From positions 1,578,001 through 1,642,000 of the forward strand of contig NZ_CP009913.1 in the NCBI RefSeq assembly GCF_000785515.1: a stretch of 64,000 bases of DNA, read 5' to 3'. Position numbers and translations under genes: made by a program. This stretch comes from Streptococcus salivarius. Lineage in GTDB: Bacteria; Bacillota; Bacilli; Lactobacillales; Streptococcaceae. Positions 27,814-38,738 of the stretch are shown here, piece by piece. Under the pieces are notes generated by a model. It had not been told where the DNA came from. It searched no databases and saw only the letters and a list, made by a program, of their open reading frames with translations. How positions within the stretch are numbered: position 1 is the stretch's first letter; every line of letters begins with the position of its first letter.

Positions 27814-29194
27814 GGTCTTTCAAGCCTCCTTTTTTAACAATATCAGCATAGCGCCCACCGTTTAAGACATTCTTGGCATTTTTCCACTTCTTGACCATCT
27901 TGCGTCTAATCGCATTGTCAGCAGGATGACGAACGTCAAGATAGGTATGGCTATTATTGAGATAGGCTGGTAGGTCAGCATTCAAGCCCTTAGACAGCCC
28001 ATAGTTAGCAGAATCAGTATCGGCAATGTCAGCACCGTCTTCAATCTTATAATGCTTAGGATTAGAGTCGATGCTACCGTCTTTCCTTTTCTTGTAGACA
28101 TTCCACTCAGAGACAAATCTCCCCGTATCCATATTGACAATAAACTCAATAAAACGGGAATTGCTAACTCCGTATGGGCCCATGACACTGGTCTGAGGTA
28201 GCTGAATTTTCATGTTCTGCGGATAGGTAAAGTCTCCCAAGCTTCGATTATGGTAGGAAGCACCCGTAGTGTAATCCAAATGAATCTTCTTGTCCTTGCT
28301 GTAGGCCAGAAGTTTGTCTAAATCTGTCTTGCCCTTGTAGTTGGTCCTAATATAGTCCATGGACTGCTTATCAATCCAAGACCTAAAAAGATGGAGCTTG
28401 ATACCTAAGTCATCCACCCCAAGCCCTAGATCCGTCTGATAGGTCTCCATAATAGCCTCACGGAAGTAACTATAAAAAGGACTGGTTGGCTCTAGCTTCT
28501 TGGAAAATTTATAACCTGACTTCCCTAACTGGAGGAACTGGTACTTGTCCACATAAACCTGCATGTGCTCCATAACCAAATTGAGCTTGTCATGATTAGG
28601 TAGTTGAGAAGCTTGGAAAAAGGCCGTATAGGTATCTGAGCCCACTTCCTTACTTTCTTGGTCAATATCCCGTAGAACCTTGTCTAGCTGGGTCAGAGAA
28701 GTCTTCTTCATCTTACTTCTCACCTGAGCCACATAAGCCGGCTTAATGCCCTGATCCCAGTGGTCACGAGCCATAATAGCATCTGCCTTTTGTGAAATCA
28801 AGGTCAAGCGTTTCTGATAAGACGCGTCCTCCAAGGCCAGCTTTAAAGCCTTTGATGGCGTCGCTTGAACCACAGATAAATCACCGTAGATATCAGACTT
28901 TATGACAAGATTTACCTGCATATCATAGGAATGATTGATATGGAGAACGAGGTAAATCTTCCCGTCTTCCTTCCTAACAGACAAAGCATCGAGTTGATAA
29001 GATTGGATAACCCCAGCCTGACTAAGTGCCAGTCTATCTATATTTTCCAAAGAATCCTGATAAATATAGGAAATCTCAGGGTCTTTGACCTTCTTTACCA
29101 AAGAGTGATTGCGCTGTCGATTGAAAACCACAAGACCAAGTATGAGGATTACAGCCAGGGCACTTGCCAGATACTGTAAAATTACTTTCTTCAT
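27680..29194 (-). CDS. Membrane-anchored protein of unknown function (504 aa)
   Basis: I do not recognise the family. It has an N-terminal transmembrane anchor (about residues 5-24, LQYLASALAVILILGLVVF) followed by about 480 residues predicted outside the membrane, Lys/Asp/Tyr rich, with no Cys-based lipobox and no LPXTG. It is followed by, and overlaps, the 241-aa unknown gene. An extended -10 (TGCTATAAT) ends only 10 nt before the ATG, so the transcript may be nearly leaderless. The layout (single anchor plus a large exterior domain) resembles the 362-aa protein at 17203, though I see no clear sequence similarity. Confidence 0.83.
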   Translation of the reverse strand: MKKVILQYLASALAVILILGLVVFNRQRNHSLVKKVKDPEISYIYQDSLENIDRLALSQAGVIQSYQLDALSVRKEDGKIYLVLHINHSYDMQVNLVIKSDIYGDLSVVQATPSKALKLALEDASYQKRLTLISQKADAIMARDHWDQGIKPAYVAQVRSKMKKTSLTQLDKVLRDIDQESKEVGSDTYTAFFQASQLPNHDKLNLVMEHMQVYVDKYQFLQLGKSGYKFSKKLEPTSPFYSYFREAIMETYQTDLGLGVDDLGIKLHLFRSWIDKQSMDYIRTNYKGKTDLDKLLAYSKDKKIHLDYTTGASYHNRSLGDFTYPQNMKIQLPQTSVMGPYGVSNSRFIEFIVNMDTGRFVSEWNVYKKRKDGSIDSNPKHYKIEDGADIADTDSANYGLSKGLNADLPAYLNNSHTYLDVRHPADNAIRRKMVKKWKNAKNVLNGGRYADIVKKGGLKDLETWRQVKAEDRLQVYNAYLDYIRSHLVLNGFDSFYQETYKPQG

Positions 29195-29262
29195 AGTACT
29201 TCCATTATAGCATAGGAGGACAAAATATTCTGAAAAGGATTGGCAAACGTTGAAAACAAATG

Positions 29263-29290
29263 AAAAAAACAGGCCGACTAAGACCTGTTT
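29263..29290 (-). terminator. Terminator of the GNAT gene
   Basis: Arms aaacagg/cctgttt (29267-29290) are followed by a T-run on the minus strand, just beyond the stop at 29302. Confidence 0.8.
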
Positions 29291-29301
29291 GAATGAATTG
29301 T

Positions 29302-29862
29302 TTATAAATCGCTCAAGCGACGATGTTTGATACTAAAATCAAAATAAGCATTTTCCTGAAGTTTGTGGAATATGTCTCTGTAGGCTTTTTCGTCAAAGTG
29401 ATCGCCACGATAGAGAATCTCAAAGCTCAAACCTTCGTATTCCAAGAAGGCATTAGAAGTCTTAAAACCATTACGCTTGTAGAAATCCCAACGCGCCACA
29501 CGTTGCTCAGGATTGTCATTGGGTTCATCCAAGCGCTCTACTTCCAAGACCATAGAACGAGATGGTCCATAAAAGTCCACCAGTTTATCAATAATCTCAC
29601 TTCCGTAGCCATGACTCCGCATTTGAGGTACGATGGCGAAGAAGCTCACATAAAAAACTTTGGCATTGTAGAGAACTGAGGCAAATCCAACAAAATCATC
29701 CTCGTCATAAAAGGCAAAGAAATGATAATCATCACGACCATCCAATTTTAAGAAGTCACTTAATGGAATACGTTCTTCTTCTGGAAAGGCCTCGTTGTTT
29801 AAGCGCTCTACCCTATCTAATTCTGGAAACTCTTTGGTAATCAATTGGCTGCGTAAAGCCAT
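29302..29862 (-). CDS. GNAT-family N-acetyltransferase, 186 aa
   Basis: Acetyl-CoA-dependent acetyltransferase fold: an acidic N-terminal helix region, the FAFYDEDDFVGFASVLY strand pair, VPQMRSHGYGSEIID as the acetyl-CoA pyrophosphate-binding motif A (R/Q-x-x-G-x-G/S pattern), and a C-terminal YKRNGF motif B typical of GNATs. The substrate is unknown. The longer frame to 29934 is unlikely because the promoter falls inside it; ATG 29862 follows a G-rich SD (gggggg, 6 nt). It appears monocistronic. Confidence 0.88.
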   Translation of the reverse strand: MALRSQLITKEFPELDRVERLNNEAFPEEERIPLSDFLKLDGRDDYHFFAFYDEDDFVGFASVLYNAKVFYVSFFAIVPQMRSHGYGSEIIDKLVDFYGPSRSMVLEVERLDEPNDNPEQRVARWDFYKRNGFKTSNAFLEYEGLSFEILYRGDHFDEKAYRDIFHKLQENAYFDFSIKHRRLSDL

Positions 29863-29899
29863 AAATTTCCCCCCTTTTTGATGCTTATACCTATAGGTC

Positions 29900-29927
29900 A
29901 TTATAACATCTTGATAAGCAAGTGCAA
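29900..29927 (-). promoter_or_regulatory. Promoter of the GNAT gene
   Basis: The -35 TTGCAC, a 16-nt spacer and the -10 TATAAT preceded by TGT (extended -10) are present on the minus strand, about 38 nt before ATG 29862. Confidence 0.7.
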
Positions 29928-30015
29928 GTTTCAAGGGCTAAGATAAGTCTACTGGTAAACTCCTACTGCCGTGTATAAATGCTGCTTGGCTGTCTACGAC
30001 TCCTCTCTTCTTAAA

Positions 30016-30052
30016 AATAAAAGACAACGACCTTTTCTAGTCGTTATCTTTT
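30016..30052 (-). terminator. Terminator of the glycogen operon
   Basis: Stem agacaacgac/gtcgttatct (one mismatch) with T-rich flanks on both sides, 20 nt after the glgP stop. Confidence 0.85.
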
Positions 30053-30073
30053 TTGTGATTCATAAGCTATTGC

Positions 30074-32479
30074 CTATTTTTTCAATTCCCAAATTTCTTT
30101 AGCATACTCTGTGATCGTATCATCTGAAGTGAATTTGTGAGATTTAGCAATATTAGCTAAGCTCATACGTGCCCACTTGTCATGATCACGATAAAGCGCA
30201 TCGATTTTCTCTTGAGCTTCTACATAAGCAGCGAAGTCTTCCAAGAGGAAGTACTCATCGTTGTGGGTGATGAGGGCTTCGTAAATTTCAGTACCTTCAG
30301 ATTGAGCATTTGGAATCGTACCATTAACAAAGGTATCAACGACACGACGAATGACTGGGTTATTTTCATAAACTGCACGAGAGTAGTAATCGTGACGTGC
30401 ATAGTGTTCATAAACTTCGTCCTTGTCCATACCGAAGATGACAACATTCTCATCGCCAACTTCATCCTTGATTTCAATGTTGGCACCATCAAGTGTTGCC
30501 AAGGTAATAGCACCAGTCATCATGAATTTCATGTTTGATGTACCAGATGCTTCTTTAGAAGCCAATGAGATTTGCTCAGAGACATCTGCTGCTGGGATGA
30601 TAAGTTCCGCAAGGCTGACACGATAGTTTTCAAGGAAGACCACTTTAAGTTTTCCTTGAAGGCTTTCGTCATTGTTAACAAGATTGGCAACTTCGTTGAT
30701 GAGTTTGATAACAGATTTAGCGAAGTGATAACCAGGGGCAGCTTTGGCACCAAAGATGAATACACGAGGTACCATGTCTTTATCTGGATTATCTTTCAGA
30801 TCCCAATAAAGTTTGATGATGTGAAGAAGGTTAAGCAATTGACGTTTGTAAGCGTGAAGACGTTTCACTTGAACATCAAAGATAGCATCTATTGACACTT
30901 CTACGCCTGTTGTTTCTTTGATGTAGTCTGCCAAACGTTGTTTAGCAGTCTTCTTAACTTGATAGAACTGGTTCAAGACTTCCTTGTCATCCAAGTAAGT
31001 TGTAAGATTTTCAAGCTCATGGATATCGTTACGCCAACCGTCACCAATCACGTCATCAATTGCTGCTGAAAGTTCAGGAGCTGCAATTTGTGTCCAACGA
31101 CGTTGAACGATACCATTTGTCTTGTTATTGAATTTTTCAGGATAAATTGTATAGAAATCGTGGAGGGTATCTTCTTTAAGAAGTTCTGTATGAAGCTTGG
31201 CAACCCCGTTGACTGAGTGACCACCAATGATAGCTAAGTTAGCCATGTGGACTTGGTTATCCTTAACAATACGTGTGCGTTCGATAACATCTGCAGCAAT
31301 ACCACGTCCAGCCATTTCAGCGATGTAACGGTTGTCGATTTCCAAGATGATTTGGTAAACACGTGGAAGGACACGTTTGAAGAGCTGTTGATCCCATTTT
31401 TCAAGGGCTTCTTGAAGAATAGTGTGGTTAGTGTAGCTCATAGTTTTAACAGTCGCATTCCAAGCATCTTCCCATGAAAGACCATATTCATCAAGGAGGA
31501 GACGCATGAATTCAGCTGGTGCAACCGCAGGGTGAGTATCATTGATGTGAACTGATATTTTTTCGTGGATATCTTTCAATGGCAAGCCCATCTTGAGGTA
31601 AGATTTAATGATGGTTTGGAGACCGGCACTTGTCATGAAGTACTCTTGAACCAAACGCAATTCTTTACCTTCAATTGTTGAATCATCTGGATAAAGAATA
31701 GCAGTAATATCTTTCACACGACGACGTGCATCAAGCGTAGGATAATCCAATTCGTATTCTTCAGGAATTTCTACATCCCAAAGACGAAGGTTGTTAATCA
31801 CACCATTCTTATAACCAATTTGCGGCACATCATAAGGTACGGCACGAAGGACTTGAGCATTCTTATAAGTTGGGACAAAGCGACCATCTTCATTGCTTTC
31901 AAGAACCACATCACCAAAGAGTTTCACATAGACAATATCGTGGTCTTTACGTGTTTCCCAAACATTACCTGTAGAACCAAACCAACCATCTGGTAATTCC
32001 ACTTGGTAACCATCCACAATACGTTGTTTGAAAAGTCCGTAACGGTAACGAAGACCGTTACCAAAACCTGGATAACCAGTAGTCGCAAGTGAATCCATGA
32101 AGGCAGCCGCCAAACGACCAAGACCACCATTACCAAGTGCCATGTCATGCTCAGCTTCTACAACTTCACGGAAGTCAATATCAAGTTCTGCGAATCCCTC
32201 TTTAACAGGGTCAAGAATACCAAGGTTGAGAAGGTTAGTTTCCAACATACGACCTGGAAGAAATTCAATCGAGAAGTAGTAAGCAATCTTTTCTTGATTG
32301 TCTGAAAGTGCATGGTTACGTTCAATCCATGTATTTGTGTAATATTTACGGATCAAACCAGCCAAGGCTGTAAAGATTTCTGTTGGTGTCGCCTTAGCAA
32401 CTTTAATCAACTGCTCTTGATGGAGAGTATCTTTAAAGTCACGGATAAATTGTTCTTTTGTTAAATTTTCTAGTTGCAT
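30074..32479 (-). CDS. glgP: Glycogen/starch phosphorylase, 801 aa
   Basis: Releases glucose-1-phosphate from glycogen chain ends with phosphate. It is full length for the GT35 family (about 750-830 aa). The PLP-binding Lys region EASGTSNMKFMMTGAITLAT is present, as are the glycine-rich NGGLGRLAA segment near the N-terminus and the family motif IHVNDTHP-like IS VHINDTHPA. It is the last gene of the glg cluster, 319 bp after glgA, with its own extended -10, so degradation may be partly uncoupled from synthesis. The SD AAAGGA lies 7 nt from the ATG. Confidence 0.96.
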   Translation of the reverse strand: MQLENLTKEQFIRDFKDTLHQEQLIKVAKATPTEIFTALAGLIRKYYTNTWIERNHALSDNQEKIAYYFSIEFLPGRMLETNLLNLGILDPVKEGFAELDIDFREVVEAEHDMALGNGGLGRLAAAFMDSLATTGYPGFGNGLRYRYGLFKQRIVDGYQVELPDGWFGSTGNVWETRKDHDIVYVKLFGDVVLESNEDGRFVPTYKNAQVLRAVPYDVPQIGYKNGVINNLRLWDVEIPEEYELDYPTLDARRRVKDITAILYPDDSTIEGKELRLVQEYFMTSAGLQTIIKSYLKMGLPLKDIHEKISVHINDTHPAVAPAEFMRLLLDEYGLSWEDAWNATVKTMSYTNHTILQEALEKWDQQLFKRVLPRVYQIILEIDNRYIAEMAGRGIAADVIERTRIVKDNQVHMANLAIIGGHSVNGVAKLHTELLKEDTLHDFYTIYPEKFNNKTNGIVQRRWTQIAAPELSAAIDDVIGDGWRNDIHELENLTTYLDDKEVLNQFYQVKKTAKQRLADYIKETTGVEVSIDAIFDVQVKRLHAYKRQLLNLLHIIKLYWDLKDNPDKDMVPRVFIFGAKAAPGYHFAKSVIKLINEVANLVNNDESLQGKLKVVFLENYRVSLAELIIPAADVSEQISLASKEASGTSNMKFMMTGAITLATLDGANIEIKDEVGDENVVIFGMDKDEVYEHYARHDYYSRAVYENNPVIRRVVDTFVNGTIPNAQSEGTEIYEALITHNDEYFLLEDFAAYVEAQEKIDALYRDHDKWARMSLANIAKSHKFTSDDTITEYAKEIWELKK

Positions 32480-32639
32480 AGAATTCCTTTCTTACTACTT
32501 CTATACCTTGGATTCACCTCTAAAAGAGAATAATTAGGATAAGGGGGATTGGAAATTTTTAACTCCCAAACCTTGCCAGATAAGATTCAAAACAAAGGTT
32601 TCAAAATCTTTTTACAAAACTGCTAAAGCAGTTAAATTC

Positions 32640-32651
32640 ATTATAACATGA
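32640..32651 (-). promoter_or_regulatory. Possible internal promoter before glgP
   Basis: TGTTATAAT (an extended -10) lies about 160 nt upstream of glgP in the 319-bp glgA-glgP gap; no good -35 is present. A small hairpin aactgc/gcagtt follows in the leader. The remaining gap holds nothing else recognisable. Confidence 0.45.
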
Positions 32652-32759
32652 TTAGAGTTATTCTTCTATTCAGATTTTTAGATGTTATCTCCATAATTGC
32701 TTTCAAGCGAATCTTAAAGAACTAAATAAGTATAGAAGCATTTTCAAACTCTTTACATG

Positions 32760-32793
32760 AAGATAACTTTTCCCTCACGAGAAAAGTTATCTT
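32760..32793 (-). terminator. Hairpin after glgA (partial terminator or processing site)
   Basis: A 13-bp stem aagataacttttc/gaaaagttatctt lies 6 nt past the glgA stop. It has no following U-run on the minus strand, so it may stabilise or cut the mRNA rather than end it. Confidence 0.55.
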
Positions 32794-32798
32794 TGGAA

Positions 32799-34229
32799 CT
32801 ATACTAATTGTTTGTACAAATCAACATATGCCAAACTTGCTGTATCCCATGAGAAGTCACGTGTCATCGCATTGTGTTGAAGTTGTTTCCAAGCTTCAGC
32901 ATGATTTTCGTAGACATCGAGAGCTTTTTCAAGGGTTTGAACCATCCAGTAACCTGAGAAGTTACCAAATGAGAAGCCCGTACCTGAGCCTGTTACAGGG
33001 TTGTAAGGTTCAACAGTGTCACGAAGACCACCAACCTCACTAACCACTGGCAAGGTACCATAGCGCATAGACATCATTTGAGAGAGACCACATGGTTCGA
33101 AGGCTGAAGGCATAAGGAAAATGTCACAACCAGCATAAATTTGTTGAGCCAACTCTAGGTTGAAGGTAATGTTGGCAGACATTTTCTCTGGGTAGGCATG
33201 ACCGAACCAAGAGAAAGAATTCTCATAGTCACTGTAACCAGTACCCAAAAGAACAATCTGAACATCATGTTGCAAGATATTGTGGAGCTCATTGACCACC
33301 AAATCGAAACCTTTTTGGTCTGTCAAACGAGACACCATACCAATGACTGGTACATCTTCACGGACTGGAAGACCAAGACGTTCTTGAAGCGCTGCCTTGT
33401 CTTTGGCTTTACCTGACAAATCATCCACTGAGAAGTGGTAAGGAATGTGAGTATCCGTTTCTGGATCAAGGAGGTCCGTATCGATACCATTAACAATACC
33501 AGATAACTTACCAGATTCCATGCGCATGATTTGATCAAGGCCTTTACCAAATTCAGGTGTTTGGATTTCTCCAGCATATGAAGGTGAAACTGTTGTGACA
33601 CGGTCTGCGTAAAGAACAGCTGCTTTCATCCAGTTGAGGCAGTCATTCCAACGAAGGGTACCATCTGCATAACGCTCATAACCAACACCGAAGATTTCCC
33701 AAAGCATACCACTGTCAAATTGACCTTGGAACTCAATATTGTGGATAGTGAAGACTGTCTTAATACCTTGGTAAGCTTGAATCCAATGGTATTTTTCCTT
33801 AAGAAGGAATGGAATCATGCCTGTGTGGTAGTCATGAACGTGGAGAATATCTGGAATAAAGTCCACTTTTTCCATCAACTCAAGGGCAGCCATTTGGAAG
33901 AAGCCGAAACGCTCACCATCGTCCCACTCACCGTATACCGTACCACGGTTGAAATACTGCTCATTATCAATGAAGTAGAAAGTCACACCATCGCGAACGA
34001 TTTTCTTGATGCCGACATATTGACGCCGCCAACCAACATTTGTATAGAAGAAGCCAAGGTCTTCAACTTGATCGCCAAACTTAGCCGAAACCACATCATA
34101 ATAAGGGAGAATTACGGCAACTTCGTGACCATTTTTGACTAGAGATTTAGGGAGAGCACCGATAACGTCACCCAAACCGCCAGTCTTAGCGAAAGGTGCA
34201 CCTTCAGCCGCTACAAATAAAATTTTCAT
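32799..34229 (-). CDS. glgA: Glycogen synthase (ADP-glucose type), 476 aa
   Basis: Transfers glucose from ADP-glucose to the growing alpha-1,4 chain (GT5 family). The N-terminus has the ADP-glucose-binding [16 protein letters not shown] motif (K-T-G-G-L) and the C-terminal half has the family [18 protein letters not shown] segment. Its length equals the family norm. The ATG overlaps the glgD stop by 4 bp, so translation is probably coupled. Confidence 0.97.
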   Translation of the reverse strand: MKILFVAAEGAPFAKTGGLGDVIGALPKSLVKNGHEVAVILPYYDVVSAKFGDQVEDLGFFYTNVGWRRQYVGIKKIVRDGVTFYFIDNEQYFNRGTVYGEWDDGERFGFFQMAALELMEKVDFIPDILHVHDYHTGMIPFLLKEKYHWIQAYQGIKTVFTIHNIEFQGQFDSGMLWEIFGVGYERYADGTLRWNDCLNWMKAAVLYADRVTTVSPSYAGEIQTPEFGKGLDQIMRMESGKLSGIVNGIDTDLLDPETDTHIPYHFSVDDLSGKAKDKAALQERLGLPVREDVPVIGMVSRLTDQKGFDLVVNELHNILQHDVQIVLLGTGYSDYENSFSWFGHAYPEKMSANITFNLELAQQIYAGCDIFLMPSAFEPCGLSQMMSMRYGTLPVVSEVGGLRDTVEPYNPVTGSGTGFSFGNFSGYWMVQTLEKALDVYENHAEAWKQLQHNAMTRDFSWDTASLAYVDLYKQLV

Positions 34230-35362
34230 CGTACAATATCCTCTGTTACAACGCTACCTTTTTTGATGACAACTGGGTTGTTTTCTGTACCGCGGATAGT
34301 AACGCCGTCAGCGATTTTAACACCTTTATCCACAATAGCATATTCAACGGTAGCATTCTTACCAACTTCAACACGTGGGAAGATGACTGCATGGTTTACA
34401 GTTGAACCTTCTGACAAGTCAACATTACGTGAAACAACAGAATGATCTACTTTACCACGGACAAGAGAACCTGAAGCAAACTGAGAAACTTTAACATCAG
34501 ATGAAGCTGCATAGTATGTTGGCTCTTCATTTTTAACTTTTGTATAAACTTTTTGGTTTGGTGCAAAAAGTGAATAGAATTTTTGTGATTCCAACATATC
34601 CAAGTTAGCATCAAAGTACGCTTTCACTGAGTGGATATTTGAAAGGTAACCAGTGTACTCGTAAGCAAAAGCATTTTCAGCAACTGCCAAATCACGAAGT
34701 ACATAACGAAGCTTACGTGGTTCTTCTTTAGCTGCTTCTTCTTCCAATTTTTCAATCAAGAATGGTGTATCCACAACAAAGATATCTGTAGACATATTGT
34801 AAACTTCTTTATCTCCACCCTGGAAGAGTTCATGGCCAAGCACTTTGTCAGATTCATCAATTTCCAAAATGCTGTTTACATCTGAAATGAGTTCTTTCGG
34901 AAGTTTTTTGTAGACAACAGTAATTTTTGGTTCTGCTGTATTGTGAAGGTGGAAAACTTGGTTAAGATCAATATTGACCAAAACATCACTGTTAAGCGCT
35001 ACCGTTTGGTCTGACCCTGAACGTTTAAGGTAAGTCAAAATTTGACGATAGTATTCTTCATCAACAGTTGAACTTTCAACTGGAGTGTTATAAATACCAA
35101 GGTAGTAGTGGCTGAGGAGTGTTGATAAGCCCCACTCACGACCTGAACGAATGTGGTCGAAAACAGAACTGATATTTTCGTTTTGGAAGATACCAAAGAC
35201 GCTACGGATACCAGCGTTAGCCAAGTTAGACAACGGGAAGTCGATGAGGCGATATTTTCCACCAAATGGTAGGCTGGCAATAGGACGGTGCTCAGTCAAG
35301 CCATCCATGTCATGGAATCCTACGGTATTTCCTAGAATTGCAGAATATTTATCAATCTTCAT
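34226..35362 (-). CDS. glgD: GlgD, regulatory-type subunit of ADP-glucose pyrophosphorylase, 378 aa
   Basis: Paralog of GlgC. At the N-terminus the nucleotide-binding GGxGTRL loop of the catalytic subunit is replaced by [19 protein letters not shown], so the protein is unlikely to be catalytic by itself; in Firmicutes GlgD associates with GlgC and raises its activity. The sugar-phosphate fold segment [13 protein letters not shown] and the C-terminal left-handed beta-helix (hexapeptide-like repeats) are kept. It overlaps glgC by 11 bp. Confidence 0.95.
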   Translation of the reverse strand: MKIDKYSAILGNTVGFHDMDGLTEHRPIASLPFGGKYRLIDFPLSNLANAGIRSVFGIFQNENISSVFDHIRSGREWGLSTLLSHYYLGIYNTPVESSTVDEEYYRQILTYLKRSGSDQTVALNSDVLVNIDLNQVFHLHNTAEPKITVVYKKLPKELISDVNSILEIDESDKVLGHELFQGGDKEVYNMSTDIFVVDTPFLIEKLEEEAAKEEPRKLRYVLRDLAVAENAFAYEYTGYLSNIHSVKAYFDANLDMLESQKFYSLFAPNQKVYTKVKNEEPTYYAASSDVKVSQFASGSLVRGKVDHSVVSRNVDLSEGSTVNHAVIFPRVEVGKNATVEYAIVDKGVKIADGVTIRGTENNPVVIKKGSVVTEDIVR

Positions 35363-36494
35363 CTTTTGGTACCCCCACTACTTCATTGTATCCTACGACT
35401 TGCACTTCTTCTGTACCGTCAATTTCCACGCCATCAGAAATGTGTGCCCCTTCACCGATAATCGCACGTTTAATTTTTGCACCTTTACCGATAACTGCAC
35501 CACTCATAATCACTGAATCTTCAACGACCGCACCTTCACGGATTTGGGCACTTGTTGAAAGCACTGAATGTTTAACAGTTCCATCAACCAAACAGCCATC
35601 AACAACGAGTGAGTCTTCAATTTCAGCATGTTCACCAAAGAAGTTTGGTGGAGCAATCATGTTACGTGAATAAATTTTCCATTGACGGTTACGGCTATCC
35701 AAAGCATTTTCAGGAGAAATATACTCCATATTTGCTTCCCAAAGGGATTCGATAGTACCTACGTCCTTCCAGTAGCCTTCAAATTCATAAGCATAGACGC
35801 TTTCACCTGTTTCAAGATAAGCAGGAATAACGTTCTTACCAAAGTCAGACATATCAACTGCACTCTTTTCAGCTGAAACCAACATATTGCGAAGACGTTT
35901 CCAGTCAAAGATGTAAATACCCATTGATGCCTTAGTAGATTTAGGATTTTCAGGTTTTTCTTCGAATTCGACGATACGGTTATTAGCGTCTGTGTTCATG
36001 ATACCGAAACGGCTAGCTTCCTTAAGTGGCACATCAAGAACTGCTACAGTAAGACTCGCGTTGTTGTCTTTGTGTGCTTGGAGCATATCATCATAATCCA
36101 TCTTGTAAATATGGTCACCAGACAAGATTAGAACGTATTCAGGATTGATGCTGTCGATATAGTCAATGTTTTGGTAAATAGCGTGGCTGGTACCTTCGAA
36201 CCAACGATTACCTTCACTAGCTGAGTAAGGTTGAAGAATTGATACACCAGAGTTAACACCATCCAAGCCCCAACTTGAACCATTTCCGATATGGTTGTTC
36301 AAAGCAAGTGGTTGATACTGTGTAATGACACCAACATTGTTAATTCCTGAATTGGCACAGTTTGACAAACCAAAGTCAATGATACGGTAGCGTCCACCAA
36401 ACTGAACAGCTGGTTTGGCAATACTTTGGATCAATTTTCCAAGACGAGTTCCTTGCCCACCAGCAAGGATCAAAGCCAACATTTCATTTTTCAT
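35352..36494 (-). CDS. glgC: Glucose-1-phosphate adenylyltransferase, catalytic subunit, 380 aa
   Basis: Makes ADP-glucose from ATP and glucose-1-phosphate, the committed step of glycogen synthesis. Motifs seen are [14 protein letters not shown] (ATP binding), [37 protein letters not shown] (metal and substrate Asp) and a C-terminal beta-helix. The SD is gagggggac 5-7 nt from the ATG. The 190-bp gap to glgB holds a small tcatcc/ggatga hairpin but no strong terminator. Confidence 0.97.
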   Translation of the reverse strand: MKNEMLALILAGGQGTRLGKLIQSIAKPAVQFGGRYRIIDFGLSNCANSGINNVGVITQYQPLALNNHIGNGSSWGLDGVNSGVSILQPYSASEGNRWFEGTSHAIYQNIDYIDSINPEYVLILSGDHIYKMDYDDMLQAHKDNNASLTVAVLDVPLKEASRFGIMNTDANNRIVEFEEKPENPKSTKASMGIYIFDWKRLRNMLVSAEKSAVDMSDFGKNVIPAYLETGESVYAYEFEGYWKDVGTIESLWEANMEYISPENALDSRNRQWKIYSRNMIAPPNFFGEHAEIEDSLVVDGCLVDGTVKHSVLSTSAQIREGAVVEDSVIMSGAVIGKGAKIKRAIIGEGAHISDGVEIDGTEEVQVVGYNEVVGVPKDED

Positions 36495-36684
36495 GAATAG
36501 TCCCCCTCATGATTTTTAGTTTCATCCCAAAAAGGATGACGAGATAATCAGTCGAAACTGGTTATGACAATTAAAGTAAGTTTTTCACTAATGGTAACAG
36601 TTCGAAAATCAAAAGCATCTTAGAATTGTGATTTTCTATCTATCACCCCGAAAAACAAATCGTGTACACGTTTAAGTCTACCCT

Positions 36685-38565
36685 TTATTTCAAGCGACGT
36701 TTTACACGCCAGATACTTGCTCCTAGAGCAGGTAGGGTGAAGCTAAGGGTATTTTCATAGTCCTTCCACTTCGCCTTTTGGGTACGGGTTTCAGGATTTC
36801 CTTCTTTCCAGACACCACCGAACTCTTCCATCTCAGTGTTAAGCACTTCTTGGTAGATACCAGCTACTGGCAATCCAATTGTGAAGTTTTGTCGTTCCAC
36901 TGGAGCTAGGTTGAAGACACAGACGAGGAAGTCACCCTTATCGCCTTTGTCATCCTTACGAATGAAGGAAAGAACACTTTCAGCGCGGTTATCCGCATCG
37001 ATAATTTCAATACCATCGTAAGAATCATCAATTTGCCAGAGAGATTTATGGTCCTTGTAGAAAGCATTCATATGGCTAGTAAAGGCCTGCATCTTCTGGT
37101 TCATCTCATCTTCAAGATTACCCCATTCGAGTTGATAATCAAACTTCCACTCCAAGAATTGACCAAACTCAGAACCCATGAAGAGCAATTTCTTACCTGG
37201 GTGACAGAGTTGGTAAGCATAGAGGTTACGAAGACCAGCAAACTGATTATAGCGGTCACCCCACATCTTATGCATCATGCTCTTCTTACCATGAACCACT
37301 TCATCATGTGAGAAAGGTAGAACATAGTTTTCATTGAAGCAATACATGAAACTGAAGGTCATCAGATTGAAGTCATACTGACGGTAAACTGGATCTTCTG
37401 CGTAGAATTTGAGGATATCGTTCATCCAACCCATATTCCATTTGAAGTCGAAACCTAGACCACCTTCTTCAATCGGTTTGGTGATTGGCGTTGCTGCAGT
37501 TGATTCTTCCGCAACCATCATAACATCTGGATAGCGTTTTTTAATTTCACGATTGAGTTTTTGAAGGAAGCCGTAGCCTTCCAAGTTACGATTTCCACCG
37601 TCCTTGTTAGGCATCCATGGACCTTCATCATAGTCCAAATAGAGCATGTTAGATACTGCATCCACTCGGATACCATCGATATGATAATTTTCAATCCAGT
37701 AAAGAGCACTTGAAATAAGGAAAGACTGAACTTGATTTTTTCCTAAGTCAAAGTTAAGTGCGCCCCAACGATAGTTATGAGCTCGATCATGATCCTGATA
37801 TTCGAAAGTTGGTGTACCATCGAAGTAGGCCAAAGCATCGTCATTCTGTGTATAGTGACCTGGGACCCAGTCCACCAAGACACCGATATTATTCTGGTGA
37901 CATGCTTCTACGAAATCTTGAAATTCTTCTGGTGTGCCATAGGTATGCTCAAAAGCAAAGTAACCCATAAGCTGGTAACCCCAACTCATCCCAAGAGGAT
38001 GAGCCATGAGTGGCATGAATTCCACGTGGGTATAGTTCATCTCAACCAAATATGGAATCAACTCTTCTTTCAATTCTTTGAAAGTATAAGGTTGACCATC
38101 CTCTTTTAATTTCCAAGATGATGCATGAGCTTCATAGATATTAACCGGACGTTTTTGGAAACCAAAGCGTTTACGACGACCCATCCAAAGGCCATCCTTC
38201 CACTTCTTAGTTTTCTTCTTACGAATCACAGCTCCTGTTCCAGGACGAGGCTCTAAGTAAGTCGCAAAAGGATCCATCTTTTCGACGACTTGACCTCCCT
38301 TACGTTTCACCAAGAACTTATAGAGTTGTCCTTCCTCTGGGAGAGCTGAAGTCGCCTCCCAAACACCGATATGGTTTTTGGTCATATCCAGAGGTTCATC
38401 AAACCAACCTGTGAAATCTCCAATTACCTGAATCTGCTCAGCATGAGGGGCCCACACACGGAAGATAAAACCTTCTTCTCCCTCTAATTCATGCACACCC
38501 AAATAATTCTGAAGGTGGAAGTTCTCACCTGTTCCAAATGTGTACATGGCTTCATCGAGATTCAT
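36685..38565 (-). CDS. glgB: 1,4-alpha-glucan branching enzyme, 626 aa
   Basis: Cuts alpha-1,4 chains and re-attaches them as alpha-1,6 branches (GH13_9). It has an N-terminal CBM48-like domain ([13 protein letters not shown], about residues 30-120), then a barrel with the catalytic nucleophile in [13 protein letters not shown], the acid/base Glu in MMVAEESTA, and [10 protein letters not shown], then a C-terminal beta-domain. It is the first gene of glgBCDA under a cre-bearing promoter. Confidence 0.97.
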   Translation of the reverse strand: MNLDEAMYTFGTGENFHLQNYLGVHELEGEEGFIFRVWAPHAEQIQVIGDFTGWFDEPLDMTKNHIGVWEATSALPEEGQLYKFLVKRKGGQVVEKMDPFATYLEPRPGTGAVIRKKKTKKWKDGLWMGRRKRFGFQKRPVNIYEAHASSWKLKEDGQPYTFKELKEELIPYLVEMNYTHVEFMPLMAHPLGMSWGYQLMGYFAFEHTYGTPEEFQDFVEACHQNNIGVLVDWVPGHYTQNDDALAYFDGTPTFEYQDHDRAHNYRWGALNFDLGKNQVQSFLISSALYWIENYHIDGIRVDAVSNMLYLDYDEGPWMPNKDGGNRNLEGYGFLQKLNREIKKRYPDVMMVAEESTAATPITKPIEEGGLGFDFKWNMGWMNDILKFYAEDPVYRQYDFNLMTFSFMYCFNENYVLPFSHDEVVHGKKSMMHKMWGDRYNQFAGLRNLYAYQLCHPGKKLLFMGSEFGQFLEWKFDYQLEWGNLEDEMNQKMQAFTSHMNAFYKDHKSLWQIDDSYDGIEIIDADNRAESVLSFIRKDDKGDKGDFLVCVFNLAPVERQNFTIGLPVAGIYQEVLNTEMEEFGGVWKEGNPETRTQKAKWKDYENTLSFTLPALGASIWRVKRRLK

Positions 38566-38693
38566 ACCATCACTCCTTTCTTAAACTAGCCTTGATAGTT
38601 CTAACTATCAAGAAATTAAAACATTGAAATATATGTAAATACACTAGAAAACCCTTCAGACCGATAGGGCTTACAAGTAAACAAAACCACTTA

Positions 38694-38707
38694 TGTAAGC
38701 GTTTACT
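38694..38707 (-). promoter_or_regulatory. CcpA-type cre site at the glgB start region
   Basis: TGTAAGCGTTTACT matches the cre consensus (TGNAARCGNWWNCA type) at nearly all positions. It lies immediately downstream of the glgB -10, where CcpA binding would block transcription when preferred sugar is plentiful. Confidence 0.82.
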
Positions 38708-38709
38708 GT

Positions 38710-38738
38710 ATTATAACATTTTTTGACATTCTTGTCAG
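38710..38738 (-). promoter_or_regulatory. glgB promoter
   Basis: The -35 CTGACA (38738-38733), a 17-nt spacer and TGTTATAAT (an extended -10, TATAAT at 38715-38710) are present. The -35 overlaps the pulA stop codon region. Confidence 0.8.
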
